A stretch of 64,000 nucleotides of DNA, taken from NCBI GenBank assembly GCA_023229245.1, contig JALNZU010000009.1:1-64000 (forward strand), read 5' to 3'. Shown here in pieces: positions 1 through 8,570 of the stretch. Positions within the stretch are counted from its first letter, which is position 1; the number at the start of each line of letters is the position of its first letter. Source of the stretch: Bacteroidales bacterium (lineage in GTDB: Bacteria; Bacteroidota; Bacteroidia; Bacteroidales; F082). The translations under genes were made by a program, and so were the position numbers. The notes under the pieces are model-generated. The model made no database searches, was not told the DNA's origin, and was given only the letters and a program-made list of their open reading frames with translations.

Positions 1-126
1 TATTGACCGATTGATCATACTGAAAGAAAAAGAGTGGAAATCTAAATGAATATTGAAATAATATGACTGAAATGGTAACTGAAATATTTTCAACACAGCA
101 AAAATATTATACTTGCGGATTTAAGG

Positions 127-906
127 TTGTCTAAAAAAAGCATAGTGAGAATTACTGTCTTAGGTAGCGGTACTTCACAGGGAGTGCCTGTAGTAGCTTG
201 CCCTTGTGCTGTCTGCCATTCAACGGATGAAAAAGATAAACGACTTCGCTCGTCTATTATGATAGAAGAAAACGATACGGCTGTTGTAATTGATGCCGGT
301 CCTGATTTTCGACAGCAAATGCTTCGTCAGCAAGTAAAACAACTGGACGCCATACTGATCACTCATACACATAAAGACCATATTGCCGGTTTAGACGATG
401 TGCGCTCATTTAATTATCTCAGTCAAAAACCTATGACGGTGTATGCGACTAAAAAAGACCAGCAGGCAATCATGCGAGAGTTTTTTTATGCCTTCACCGA
501 ACAGCCCTATCCGGGTGTACCCAGAATCCAGTTTCAAGATCTGACTGAAACGCCTTTCAAAATAGGCTCATTAGAAATTATTCCGTTGAAAGTGATGCAT
601 ATGCGATTGGAAGTATTTGGTTTTCGACTGAAAGACTTTGCGTATATAACCGATGTCAATCATATACCAGATAAAACTATGAAACTGTTAGAAGGAGTAA
701 AGGTGATCATCCTTGATGCGCTGCGAAAAGAAAAACATCTCTCACATTTTACTCTGGACGAAGCTATAGAAGTAGCCCGACAGCTTAAAGTAGAGCAAGC
801 CTATTTCACTCATATCAGTCATTTGATGGGATTCCATCAACAGGTACAAAATGAACTGCCCGATAATATGTCGTTGGCATGGGATGGACTGATCATAGAT
901 CTATAA
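127..906 (+). CDS. MBL-fold metallo-hydrolase (PhnP-like)
   Basis: Metallo-beta-lactamase-fold hydrolase of about 259 residues, closest in layout to PhnP-type cyclic phosphodiesterases. The metal-binding HxHxDH motif is at residues 80-85 (THTHKDH), with later His/Asp ligands in the YITDVNH and FTHISH segments. An N-terminal CPCAVC cluster (residues 25-30) resembles the structural zinc site of PhnP relatives. The start is a TTG at 127; no ATG lies upstream of the conserved LGSGTSQG segment, so the TTG is the only sensible start in view. No phosphonate genes are nearby, so the substrate is unknown; a housekeeping phosphodiesterase role is inference. Confidence 0.8.
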   Translation: MSKKSIVRITVLGSGTSQGVPVVACPCAVCHSTDEKDKRLRSSIMIEENDTAVVIDAGPDFRQQMLRQQVKQLDAILITHTHKDHIAGLDDVRSFNYLSQKPMTVYATKKDQQAIMREFFYAFTEQPYPGVPRIQFQDLTETPFKIGSLEIIPLKVMHMRLEVFGFRLKDFAYITDVNHIPDKTMKLLEGVKVIILDALRKEKHLSHFTLDEAIEVARQLKVEQAYFTHISHLMGFHQQVQNELPDNMSLAWDGLIIDL

Positions 907-930
907 ACAAAGACAAACCTATATATGAGG

Positions 931-979
931 AATGCCCTTGAGGAGGTGCTAAATTATGGCAACAATCCTCAAGGGCATT
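931..979. repeat. 14-bp perfect inverted repeat (hairpin)
   Basis: The arms at 931-944 (AATGCCCTTGAGGA) and 966-979 are exact reverse complements around a 21-nt loop. A second 14-bp perfect palindrome, TAAGTTCGAACTTA, follows at 979-992. No T-run follows, so this does not look like a simple terminator. The left arm contains part of an AGGAGG sequence that precedes a short ORF. Confidence 0.75.
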
Positions 980-1012
980 AAGTTCGAACTTATAAAACAA
1001 CCAACCAATTAG
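956..1012 (+). CDS. possible 18-codon leader peptide
   Basis: ATG at 956 opens an 18-codon frame ending in TAG at 1010-1012. It is preceded at 941-946 by a perfect AGGAGG with 9-nt spacing, which stands out because most genes here lack a Shine-Dalgarno site. Part of that AGGAGG lies in the left arm of the 931-979 hairpin and the first codons lie in the right arm, so folding would hide the start site. The product would be a short basic peptide with no recognised family. It may be a regulatory leader or a chance frame. Confidence 0.3.
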   Translation: MATILKGIKFELIKQPTN

Positions 1013-1080
1013 GACTGCAAATATAATTATATTTTGAAACAAAAAAGACAGGAACAGAATTGCATCAATGTTAAAATTTG

Positions 1081-1776
1081 TTAAATTAATAATGTGTTCA
1101 CATCTGGTTCTTCATCGAAATTATCAATTGCCTGATTCAGAAAGCGATGTAATGGGTATAATGTCTTGAATGTTTGGACTGCTGTTGAGATAAGTTTTTC
1201 GGTAGTCAGTATGTCTGGATTAAACCCTCTGGTTGCTACATAATTTTTGTATTTGAGTTGATCGATCCCTTTAAAGTCTGCTGGAAAGCCTTTAGGCGGT
1301 CGTTTAAGCATTTCTTCTTGGGTGAGTGAACCAAAAGTGTTGATAAACTCTGGGTTTTGAACAATACCCATCCATTCGTCAAGATTGAAATAAATTTCAT
1401 TTCGAATGGCTTTTAGTATCTCCGCTTGGGGGGAATAGACCCCTCCACCTGCAAAGCAATTATCTGGTTCAAGATGCATATAATATCCTGATAGCAGACT
1501 GTTTTTTCCGCCTTTAGCTATATAAACCGACATAGTCGTTTTATAAGGTTGTTTGTTTTTTGTGAATCTCAGGTCACGATATTGCCTGAAAAGACAGTTT
1601 TTTGCTTCTATAGGCCCTAAATCAGGATCGAATTTGCGTATGCCCGAAATTATAGCATCGGTAATGCTAATAAGCTCCTGACGTCTCTTCTCATATAAGG
1701 CACGGTGTTCTTCAAACCATGCTTTGTTATTGTTAGCGGCAAGCAGCCGTAAAAAATCAAGTATGTTATTTCCCAT
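1081..1776 (-). CDS. DUF2461 family protein
   Basis: About 231 residues, matching the DUF2461 (TIGR02453) family: an N-terminal FLxxLxxNNxxxWFxxHR-type segment, then the FRDxRFxKxKxPYK-type core (here QYRDLRFTKNKQPYK) and a glycine-rich YYMHLEPDNCFAGGG stretch. Function is unknown in the family. A longer frame reaches 1824, but the ATG at 1776 is preferred because it has an AGGAAA-type site just upstream and a Bacteroidota -7 box (1793-1800) lies inside the longer frame. It is divergent from the PorV-like gene at 1840. Confidence 0.85.
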   Translation of the reverse strand: MGNNILDFLRLLAANNNKAWFEEHRALYEKRRQELISITDAIISGIRKFDPDLGPIEAKNCLFRQYRDLRFTKNKQPYKTTMSVYIAKGGKNSLLSGYYMHLEPDNCFAGGGVYSPQAEILKAIRNEIYFNLDEWMGIVQNPEFINTFGSLTQEEMLKRPPKGFPADFKGIDQLKYKNYVATRGFNPDILTTEKLISTAVQTFKTLYPLHRFLNQAIDNFDEEPDVNTLLI

Positions 1777-1792
1777 CTCATTTCCTTTGGTA

Positions 1793-1800
1793 CAAAAATA
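1793..1800 (-). promoter_or_regulatory. -7 box for DUF2461 gene
   Basis: On the minus strand this reads TATTTTTG, matching the Bacteroidota -7 consensus TAnnTTTG, 17 nt before the chosen ATG at 1776. No convincing -33 TTTG was found. Confidence 0.4.
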
Positions 1801-1839
1801 GTTTTTCTTCGTATTTTTAACCAAAATTCTATATGCTGT

Positions 1840-2670
1840 ATGTGGAAGTCAAAAATTCTATGGGTATGCTTCATATTCTTTCCGGCTACTTTACTTGCCT
1901 TTGAGGGTATTGGTTCTATAGGCGGTCGTTCGGCTGCAATGGGTAACGCATCGGTTGCATTGACCGATTTTTGGGCTATCCAAAACAATCCTGCAGGTAT
2001 TGCATTGCAACAAAATATTACAGCAGGATTTGCCTATCAAAGCCGATTTATGATGAAAGAGCTAAGCTTAAAGAGTGTGGCCGTTTCTGCTCCCATGAAT
2101 TTTGGAGTGTTGGGATTGAGCTTTAATCAGTTCGGCTATTCATTATACAACGAAAACAAGTTAGGGATTGCATACGCACGCGCTTTTGGTGCTAATTATC
2201 GCCTTGGAATACAGTTGGACTATCTTTATCATTATATTGCTGATGATTATGAACATTTTAAAGGTGTAACCTTTGAACTCGGAGCGCAAGCCGATATAAC
2301 CGATAATTTCAGTATAGGAGCTTATGTGTTCAATTTGCCACATCTGAAACGATCGAAGCTGACTAATGAGATGATCCCCATTATATTACGATTTGGTTTT
2401 TTATACAAGTTTACCCCTTCCCTGATTGGGTTGGCCGAGTTTGGTAAGGGATTGGATTTTGAACCTGATCTTCGCTTTGGAGCCGAGTACGAAGTAACAT
2501 CTTATTTTGTAGTACGCTCGGGAATAGGAGTGAACCCGGGTATCGTAACCTTTGGCACCGGTTTGCTGCTCAACGCATTCAGCTTTGATATAGCTGCGGA
2601 GTTGCATCCTGTTTTAGGTGCCAGCCTACAAGCCGGTCTGATATATACATTCCCTAAAAAATCAAACTGA
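1840..2670 (+). CDS. PorV/PorQ-like outer-membrane barrel
   Basis: 276-residue predicted outer-membrane beta-barrel of the PorV/PorQ (FadL-like) type. A signal peptide (about residues 1-20, ending LLAFEG) leads into the family hallmark GGRSAAMGNASVALTD and a QNNPAGIA segment (residues about 28-58). The rest is alternating amphipathic strands ending in an aromatic residue close to the C-terminus. In T9SS bacteria PorV recycles cargo and PorQ-like paralogues have related roles; which paralogue this is cannot be settled here. It sits 1 nt upstream of the next ATG, so it is almost certainly cotranscribed with the helix-hairpin-helix barrel gene. Confidence 0.75.
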   Translation: MWKSKILWVCFIFFPATLLAFEGIGSIGGRSAAMGNASVALTDFWAIQNNPAGIALQQNITAGFAYQSRFMMKELSLKSVAVSAPMNFGVLGLSFNQFGYSLYNENKLGIAYARAFGANYRLGIQLDYLYHYIADDYEHFKGVTFELGAQADITDNFSIGAYVFNLPHLKRSKLTNEMIPIILRFGFLYKFTPSLIGLAEFGKGLDFEPDLRFGAEYEVTSYFVVRSGIGVNPGIVTFGTGLLLNAFSFDIAAELHPVLGASLQAGLIYTFPKKSN

Positions 2671-2671
2671 C

Positions 2672-4822
2672 ATGCGTCCATATAGGAAAGCTGGATTTTT
2701 TTTAAGTGGACTGACATTACTTTTGTTGTCTTTCAATCTACAATTGATTGCTCAGGTCTCCGATACTACCCGTATGCAGTTGAGCGATCAGCTGATGTCG
2801 CAGTTGGAGGCTATCGCAGAAGATTTAGAAGAAAATATCGATTTCACTGATCTAGTAGATACTTATTTCAATTACGCCGATAATCCAGTTAATGTGAATA
2901 GCCCTGAGCTGGAAGCTTTGTTGGACATATACCTGTTAACTCCTTTTCAATTAGAAAGCTTGATAAGCTATATACGTGAGTTTGGTGCTATACTTTCTAT
3001 TTACGAGTTAGAGTTTGTAGGAGGATTAGATGACAATACCATCCGGCTGATAGGCCCTTTGCTGAGGTTTGAATTGCCTCAACGGGCTCAGAAAATCAAG
3101 CCTAAGAATGTAGTACGTTATGGGCGTCATCAGGTTTTGATGAGGGTGGAGCAGGTATTAGAGCAAAAGCAAGGATATCTGCCAATAGATGATTCGGCAC
3201 TTTGGGCACGCCCTAATTCAAGGTATCTCGGTAGTCCGCAAAAATATTATACCCGATATGCTTTTAACTATAGAAACAGAATACGCGCAGGTATCACTAT
3301 GGAAAAAGATCCGGGAGAAGTTTTCTTTGCCCGACAAGTGGAAGATTCCCTTCAACGAATACTGGGCAACAGCCTACGCTCGGGATTTGACTTTTATTCA
3401 GCTCATTTTTTCGTAAAAGATTTGGGACCTGTTAAAGCATTGGCCCTGGGTGATTATCATTTAGCTTTCGGTCAGGGGTTAACGATGTGGTCAGGGCTGG
3501 CTTTTGGGAAATCAACCGATCCGTCGGATGTGTTACGGTACGGACAAGGTGTCAAGCCAAATACATCGGTGAATGAAAATCTATTTTTCAGAGGTGCGGC
3601 AGCTACATTTGGTTGGAAACCCTTTGAGTTCACTGCCTTCTATTCCAATAAAAACATTGACGCCAGTGCTGCTGTTATCGACTCAGTTTCAAGCGAGGTG
3701 CATACAATCACAAGTCTGGTAGAAACCGGATTACACCGGACCGTGAACGAGCTACTGAAAAAGGGTAGCATTAACCAACAACTCTATGGGGCAAGACTAG
3801 CATATAGGTTGCAGAGAATAGAGATAGGTTATACTATGCATCAGACCGTTTTGAGTGCATCGCTTATACCGCGCATAGTCCCGTATAACCAATTCAGGTT
3901 CATGGGAAACAAACTCTTTAATCAAGGCCTGGATTATAGGGTGGTTTTTTCCAGGATGATACTTTTTGGAGAGTTAGGTCGAAGTGATAATGGAGGTATG
4001 GCAGCAATAGCCGGCTTTATGGCACAGCCAGCAGGTTTTGTACAGATTGCAATGGCATATCGCGACTATCAAAAAAATTATCAAAATCTTTTTAGTACTG
4101 CCTTTTCCGAAGGCACATTGCCTAATAATGAAAGAGGAATATTTACCAGTATCTCGGCAGGAATCCCTGGTGGCTGGAACTTAACTGCTTTTGCTGACTA
4201 TTTTGTGTTTCCATGGCTGCGTTTTGCAACTGATGCACCCAGCTATGGAGTTGATTATTACGTACAGATAGAACGTAGGCTAAGTCGAAAAGCCGATGCG
4301 TATCTGCGGTTTCGCTCTAAAAATAAAATGGCTAACGACAAAGACCCCTGGAACTTTATTGATTTTGTTACACCATATCAGAAAAACACCTATCGCTTTC
4401 ACATCAATTATCTACTTGGTTCGGATTGGATACTTAAAAACCGGGCGGAGCTTATCCACTATCAAAAAACTGATCAGCCTGCCTCAATTGGATATATACT
4501 TTATCAGGATGTGTTATACAGACCAGCCGATAAGTTCTATGAGCTTAGCATGCGGTTTGCTTTGTTTCAGAGCGATACATACGACAGTCGGGTTTACACT
4601 TATGAGAATGATGTGTTGTATGCGTTTTCCATACCTGCGTTTGCCGGTAAAGGCACTCGGGCATATCTGATGGTAAAGCTCAAAGCTCATCCTAGACTGG
4701 ATATATGGGCAAGGGTCGCACAGACCTGGTATGCCGGCCAACACACTATAGGAAGCGGGTTAGAAACCATAGAAGGTAACACCCGAACTGAGGCGAAGCT
4801 GCAATTGAGATGGAAGTTATAG
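2672..4822 (+). CDS. helix-hairpin-helix outer-membrane protein
   Basis: 716 residues with a signal peptide (residues about 8-28). A helical periplasmic part (about 50-130) carries two ComEA-like helix-hairpin-helix repeats, visible as NVNSPELEALLDIYLLTPFQLESL and ILSIYELEFVGGLDDNTIRLI segments. About 550 residues of aromatic-rich beta strands follow, ending in an LQLRWKL terminus typical of an outer-membrane barrel. Proteins of this layout are common in Bacteroidota and uncharacterised. The 1-nt gap to the PorV-like gene suggests a functional pair. Whether the HhH repeats bind DNA, as in ComEA, is unknown; transport or surface assembly are alternatives. Confidence 0.7.
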   Translation: MRPYRKAGFFLSGLTLLLLSFNLQLIAQVSDTTRMQLSDQLMSQLEAIAEDLEENIDFTDLVDTYFNYADNPVNVNSPELEALLDIYLLTPFQLESLISYIREFGAILSIYELEFVGGLDDNTIRLIGPLLRFELPQRAQKIKPKNVVRYGRHQVLMRVEQVLEQKQGYLPIDDSALWARPNSRYLGSPQKYYTRYAFNYRNRIRAGITMEKDPGEVFFARQVEDSLQRILGNSLRSGFDFYSAHFFVKDLGPVKALALGDYHLAFGQGLTMWSGLAFGKSTDPSDVLRYGQGVKPNTSVNENLFFRGAAATFGWKPFEFTAFYSNKNIDASAAVIDSVSSEVHTITSLVETGLHRTVNELLKKGSINQQLYGARLAYRLQRIEIGYTMHQTVLSASLIPRIVPYNQFRFMGNKLFNQGLDYRVVFSRMILFGELGRSDNGGMAAIAGFMAQPAGFVQIAMAYRDYQKNYQNLFSTAFSEGTLPNNERGIFTSISAGIPGGWNLTAFADYFVFPWLRFATDAPSYGVDYYVQIERRLSRKADAYLRFRSKNKMANDKDPWNFIDFVTPYQKNTYRFHINYLLGSDWILKNRAELIHYQKTDQPASIGYILYQDVLYRPADKFYELSMRFALFQSDTYDSRVYTYENDVLYAFSIPAFAGKGTRAYLMVKLKAHPRLDIWARVAQTWYAGQHTIGSGLETIEGNTRTEAKLQLRWKL

Positions 4823-4836
4823 ACTAGTTGAATGTA

Positions 4837-5817
4837 TCAGGGTCTCAGCTCAAAGCCCCAATCAGGGTTCTGAACCAATTTCAATTCACTTTGGACTGAT
4901 AGCAAATAACTTTTAACCAATATCTTGCGTGACGAGAAAATACCATAGCCGTTTTCAATATTGGTATATTCTGGTATCTCTTGTATGATGCTGTTGCTGG
5001 GAGCATTCACATCAATATAGGTGTTCAGTTCGTCGCCAGCACAACTGATTATTAAATCAACCGGGCCGGCAAAACGCCTGATATTAGGGTCGTGCTTGAG
5101 CTCGCTGTTTAACCTGCTATAAAATGCTTCACCCAAATAGTTGATCTCAAGTTTTTCTGTGCCATCTAAGCGATCGGCAGTCTTGGTACCCATCTTCCAG
5201 GTCATCGATTGGTGAATAGTATCGCTTGTTCCCTGGTGAAGCTCATCGTAATAAAACACAAGCTGAACCTCATACCGTTTCCCATTTTCAGCTGTATTCC
5301 ATTGAATAGCAACTGTTGTTGTAGCTGCAAAATTAATACGATTGTTAGGTTTGAGTACTGAAAAATCTTTGACAGCTACAGTTTGGGCCCGTATAATTTC
5401 GGAACCTTTATTGATCTCAAGAGTATATTGTGCATCGGCATATATAGGGGCAGTAGTGTAATAAAGTTTTTGTTCGGGGAAATAGAAGATAGAATCGCCG
5501 GCTTGCTTGTTCTTGATGGTGATAGTATCTAAAGTGATAGCTGGCAAGGTGTTGCTGTTCTGTTTACCTATCAGCTTTACATCAAGCTTGCCAGAATAGT
5601 TGCTTGAATCAGGGTTTTGAGCAAACACTAACGCATTACCAGGGCCAAGAAATGCTTTGGTGATTTTTATATAGGTCGTATCCTTATCGGTTTCAAGCAA
5701 TCCATAAACTATAGTGACATCTTTGTAGTCGGCATAATTATCTACATCGGTACTACATGCACTAAAGAAAAGCAACAAACTAAAAAAAAGAAATAAAAAC
5801 GGATTGCGCATGTCCAT
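4837..5817 (-). CDS. DUF4249-like lipoprotein
   Basis: 326-residue predicted lipoprotein: a hydrophobic leader followed by a FFSAC lipobox (Cys about residue 21). The following VTIVYGLL...TYIKITKAFLG segment and beta-rich body resemble the DUF4249 family, which usually partners with TonB-dependent receptors. No receptor is adjacent, so the assignment is by general pattern and the function is unknown. It converges on the HhH barrel gene, with 14 nt between stops. ATGs at 5817 and 5811 are both plausible. Confidence 0.55.
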   Translation of the reverse strand: MDMRNPFLFLFFSLLLFFSACSTDVDNYADYKDVTIVYGLLETDKDTTYIKITKAFLGPGNALVFAQNPDSSNYSGKLDVKLIGKQNSNTLPAITLDTITIKNKQAGDSIFYFPEQKLYYTTAPIYADAQYTLEINKGSEIIRAQTVAVKDFSVLKPNNRINFAATTTVAIQWNTAENGKRYEVQLVFYYDELHQGTSDTIHQSMTWKMGTKTADRLDGTEKLEINYLGEAFYSRLNSELKHDPNIRRFAGPVDLIISCAGDELNTYIDVNAPSNSIIQEIPEYTNIENGYGIFSSRKILVKSYLLSVQSELKLVQNPDWGFELRP

Positions 5818-5834
5818 AAGCTGATTAATTTGTG

Positions 5835-5842
5835 CAAAAATA
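5835..5842 (-). promoter_or_regulatory. -7 box for DUF4249-like gene
   Basis: Minus strand reads TATTTTTG, 18 nt before the ATG at 5817. No good -33 element was seen. Confidence 0.4.
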
Positions 5843-5925
5843 TAATTTCTTGATCAATAGGGGCTATAAATTCATTTTAAGAGATTAATCCATCAGTTTT
5901 CGGTATGCTGGCTGATTAGATTATT

Positions 5926-5933
5926 TACTTTTG
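5926..5933 (+). promoter_or_regulatory. -7 box for panB
   Basis: TACTTTTG followed by C, the typical Bacteroidota -7 form, 36 nt before the panB ATG. The -33 element is not clear. Confidence 0.45.
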
Positions 5934-5968
5934 CATCATAATCTTATTATGATCTAAATATATCAGAC

Positions 5969-6784
5969 ATGTATTTATCGAGTGATATTCCCAAGATCAC
6001 TACCCATGTGTTGCAGGAAATGAAGCAAAGGGGTGAAAAAATTGCAATGCTTACCGGCTATGATTATTCTATGGCCAGGATATTGGATGAGGCTGGCATT
6101 GATGTGATTTTGGTAGGCGACAGCGCCTCGAATGTGATGGCCGGTCATAAAACCACCCTTCCCATTACCCTGAATGAAATGATCTACCATGCCTCATCAG
6201 TGGTTCGTGCTGTGCATAGAGCATTGGTTGTTGTTGACCTTCCTTTTGGTACGTATCAGGGCAACTCTAAAGAGGCTCTGCAATCGGCTATTCGAATCAT
6301 GAAAGAGTCAGGTGCTAATGCGGTGAAGTTAGAAGGAGGGGAGGAGATATTAGAATCGGTTGACCGCATACTCACTGCCGGAATCCCTATACTCGGACAT
6401 CTTGGACTTACACCACAAAGTATCAATAAATTCGGTACCTATGTAGTAAGAGCCAAAGAAGAAAAGGAAGCCGAGAAGCTGCGAAATGATGCGAAACTGT
6501 TGGAAGAAGCAGGCTGCTTCGGGATAGTATTGGAAAAAATACCAGCCCAGTTAGCTGCCGAAGTAACCGAATCTCTTAAAATACCTACAATTGGAATAGG
6601 AGCAGGAAGCAAAGTAGATGGACAAGTATTGGTGCTGCACGATATGTTAGGCATCAACCAGCTGTTCTCACCCCGATTCTTGCGTAGGTATCATAATCTG
6701 TACGATGAAATAAAAACCTCGGTAAATACCTATATCAAAGATGTAAAAACTGTTGATTTTCCTAACGAAAAGGAACAATACTAA
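5969..6784 (+). CDS. panB: 3-methyl-2-oxobutanoate hydroxymethyltransferase
   Basis: 271 residues, full length for PanB (ketopantoate hydroxymethyltransferase), which transfers a one-carbon unit from methylene-tetrahydrofolate to 2-oxoisovalerate in the first committed step of pantothenate and CoA synthesis. Recognisable segments in order are MLTGYDYSMARILDEAGID, LVGDSASNVMAGHKTTLP (metal and substrate site), DLPFGTYQ, the AVKLEGG motif, the LGHLGLTPQ segment and IGIGAG near the end. The ATG at 5969 follows a good -7 box. It probably heads a two-gene unit with the pseudouridine synthase 9 nt downstream. panC and panD are not in the window. Confidence 0.95.
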   Translation: MYLSSDIPKITTHVLQEMKQRGEKIAMLTGYDYSMARILDEAGIDVILVGDSASNVMAGHKTTLPITLNEMIYHASSVVRAVHRALVVVDLPFGTYQGNSKEALQSAIRIMKESGANAVKLEGGEEILESVDRILTAGIPILGHLGLTPQSINKFGTYVVRAKEEKEAEKLRNDAKLLEEAGCFGIVLEKIPAQLAAEVTESLKIPTIGIGAGSKVDGQVLVLHDMLGINQLFSPRFLRRYHNLYDEIKTSVNTYIKDVKTVDFPNEKEQY

Positions 6785-6793
6785 GTAGCTTAC

Positions 6794-7486
6794 ATGCCTG
6801 CTACATTCAGTGAACGTATTCTATTTGAAGACAATCATCTATTGATTGTAAATAAATATGCCGGCGAACTCGTACAAGGTGACAAAACCGGCGATATTCC
6901 TTTGGTTGACAAGGTGAAGCAGTATTTGAAAGTACGTTATTCAAAGCCAGGTAATGTATTTGCCGGGTTAGTGCATCGCATTGACAGGCCTGTGAGCGGA
7001 TTAGTAGTATTCGCTAAGACCGGTAAAGCATTGACACGGATGAATGCCATGGTACAACAAAGAGACTTTAAAAAATACTATTATGCGATAGTCAGAAACA
7101 AACCTGCGCAACCACAAGGACTGTTGGAACATTATCTTAAAAAGAATGAAACACAAAATAAATCTTACGTCGCCGACCAAGAAGATAAGGCAGCTAAAAA
7201 AGCTTTGCTGACCTATAGTCTGGTAGCATCGTCAGATTCGTTTCATCTTATTGAAATAGAACTGTTAACAGGACGTCATCATCAGATTCGAGCTCAATTA
7301 GCCGCTCTTGGATCACCCATTGCAGGCGATCTGAAATATGGCGATAAACGATCGTTAGATTATCCAGCCATTGCATTACATGCGTTCGGATTAGAATTTA
7401 TCCATCCGGTAAAAAAAATACCGCTGCAGTTCAGACAACCTATGCCAGAACATAAACCATGGATTTATTTCGATACTGACAAATAA
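6794..7486 (+). CDS. RluA-family pseudouridine synthase
   Basis: 230 residues, a short RluA/RsuA-superfamily enzyme without an S4 domain. It isomerises uridine to pseudouridine in rRNA or tRNA. The catalytic Asp is in the HRIDRPVSGL motif (D64). A GRHHQIRAQLA segment and a GDLKYG segment follow, as expected of the family. Length fits the compact RluA type (TruC/RluC-like) common in Bacteroidota. The exact target site cannot be read from sequence. It is likely cotranscribed with panB. Confidence 0.9.
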   Translation: MPATFSERILFEDNHLLIVNKYAGELVQGDKTGDIPLVDKVKQYLKVRYSKPGNVFAGLVHRIDRPVSGLVVFAKTGKALTRMNAMVQQRDFKKYYYAIVRNKPAQPQGLLEHYLKKNETQNKSYVADQEDKAAKKALLTYSLVASSDSFHLIEIELLTGRHHQIRAQLAALGSPIAGDLKYGDKRSLDYPAIALHAFGLEFIHPVKKIPLQFRQPMPEHKPWIYFDTDK

Positions 7487-7612
7487 AACTTTCATACTTA
7501 CGTTTGTTGGCTATATTGGCAGTAAGCCAGTAAGATAGCATGGGTTGAAAGGAAATGCAACAGCTTTTGAGGCAAAAGATGTGTTCAGCCATCAGAAATT
7601 GATTGAAGCTGT

Positions 7613-7620
7613 TATTTTTG
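7613..7620 (+). promoter_or_regulatory. -7 box for rsgA
   Basis: TATTTTTG followed by C, 9 nt before the rsgA ATG at 7630. It lies downstream of the alternative TTG start at 7603, which argues for the ATG and predicts a very short leader. Confidence 0.45.
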
Positions 7621-7629
7621 CATACTGAA

Positions 7630-8553
7630 ATGGGAGTGATAAAGCAAGGATATGTGATACGTTCAACCGGAAGCTGGTACACCGTGTATCAGCCAAATGG
7701 AGAAACAATCGAATGTCGCCTACGCGGGAGATATCGCCTGAAAGGAGTGCGTACAACTAATCCTATAGCAGTAGGCGATGAAGTAAGCTTTCAAATGGAA
7801 CCTGAACGGGATACAGGAGTTATTACGCATATACACGAGCGTAAAAATTTTATCATCCGGAGAGCAACTAAACTATCAAGTGCTGCACATATCATAGCAG
7901 CTAATTTAGATCAGGCCGTTCTGATTGCAACTATAGCCGAACCTCATACTACTACAGGTTTTATTGACCGTTTTTTGGTAACTGCCGAAGCCTATCATAT
8001 ACCTGCCATAGTGGTCTTTAACAAAATCGATATTTATAATACAACTCAGATGGATCGGTTGAGTAATCTGAAAAAAACATATCAGGATATTGGATATCAA
8101 GTCATTCAGGTTTCAGCATTGAAAAAGATCAATTTAGATGTATTTGAATCGTTGCTGAAGGACAAACGAAGCTTGCTCTCTGGTCATTCAGGAGTTGGAA
8201 AATCGGCTTTGGTTAATGCGATTGACCCTGATCTTGATTTGAAAACTGGGCTTATCAGTTCTCTGACTCGTAAAGGGCGGCATACTACTACATTTGCGGA
8301 AATGTTTCATCTACGCTTTGGAGGATGGATAATCGATACACCGGGAATAAATGAGTTTGGATTATATGATTTTGAGCCTGAAATACTTGCGCAGCGGTTT
8401 CCCGAAATGAGACAACTGATGGACCAATGCAGGTTCGCAAATTGTACACACCGCCATGAACCCGATTGTGCCGTACGTAACGCATTGGAAAAAGGTGAGA
8501 TAGCAGAATTTCGATATAAGAATTATTTGCATATGTTAACAACAGATTTTTAA
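7630..8553 (+). CDS. rsgA: ribosome small-subunit GTPase RsgA
   Basis: 307 residues from the ATG at 7630. RsgA is a circularly permuted GTPase that assists late 30S assembly. The N-terminal OB-fold (about residues 5-75) precedes a GTPase with motifs in the permuted order: VFNKIDIY (G4), GHSGVGKS (G1), then DTPGINEFG (G3). A C-terminal zinc site (CRFANCTHRHEPDC) completes the family signature. The frame extends upstream to a TTG at 7603, but that would place the promoter inside the gene. It is followed closely by the CBS-domain gene. Confidence 0.95.
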   Translation: MGVIKQGYVIRSTGSWYTVYQPNGETIECRLRGRYRLKGVRTTNPIAVGDEVSFQMEPERDTGVITHIHERKNFIIRRATKLSSAAHIIAANLDQAVLIATIAEPHTTTGFIDRFLVTAEAYHIPAIVVFNKIDIYNTTQMDRLSNLKKTYQDIGYQVIQVSALKKINLDVFESLLKDKRSLLSGHSGVGKSALVNAIDPDLDLKTGLISSLTRKGRHTTTFAEMFHLRFGGWIIDTPGINEFGLYDFEPEILAQRFPEMRQLMDQCRFANCTHRHEPDCAVRNALEKGEIAEFRYKNYLHMLTTDF

Positions 8554-8570
8554 TATTTAATCCATTGATC

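Noticed and set aside
127..906. Part of a phosphonate (phn) operon
   Set aside because: No other phn gene is in the window; MBL-fold PhnP-like proteins occur widely as single genes.
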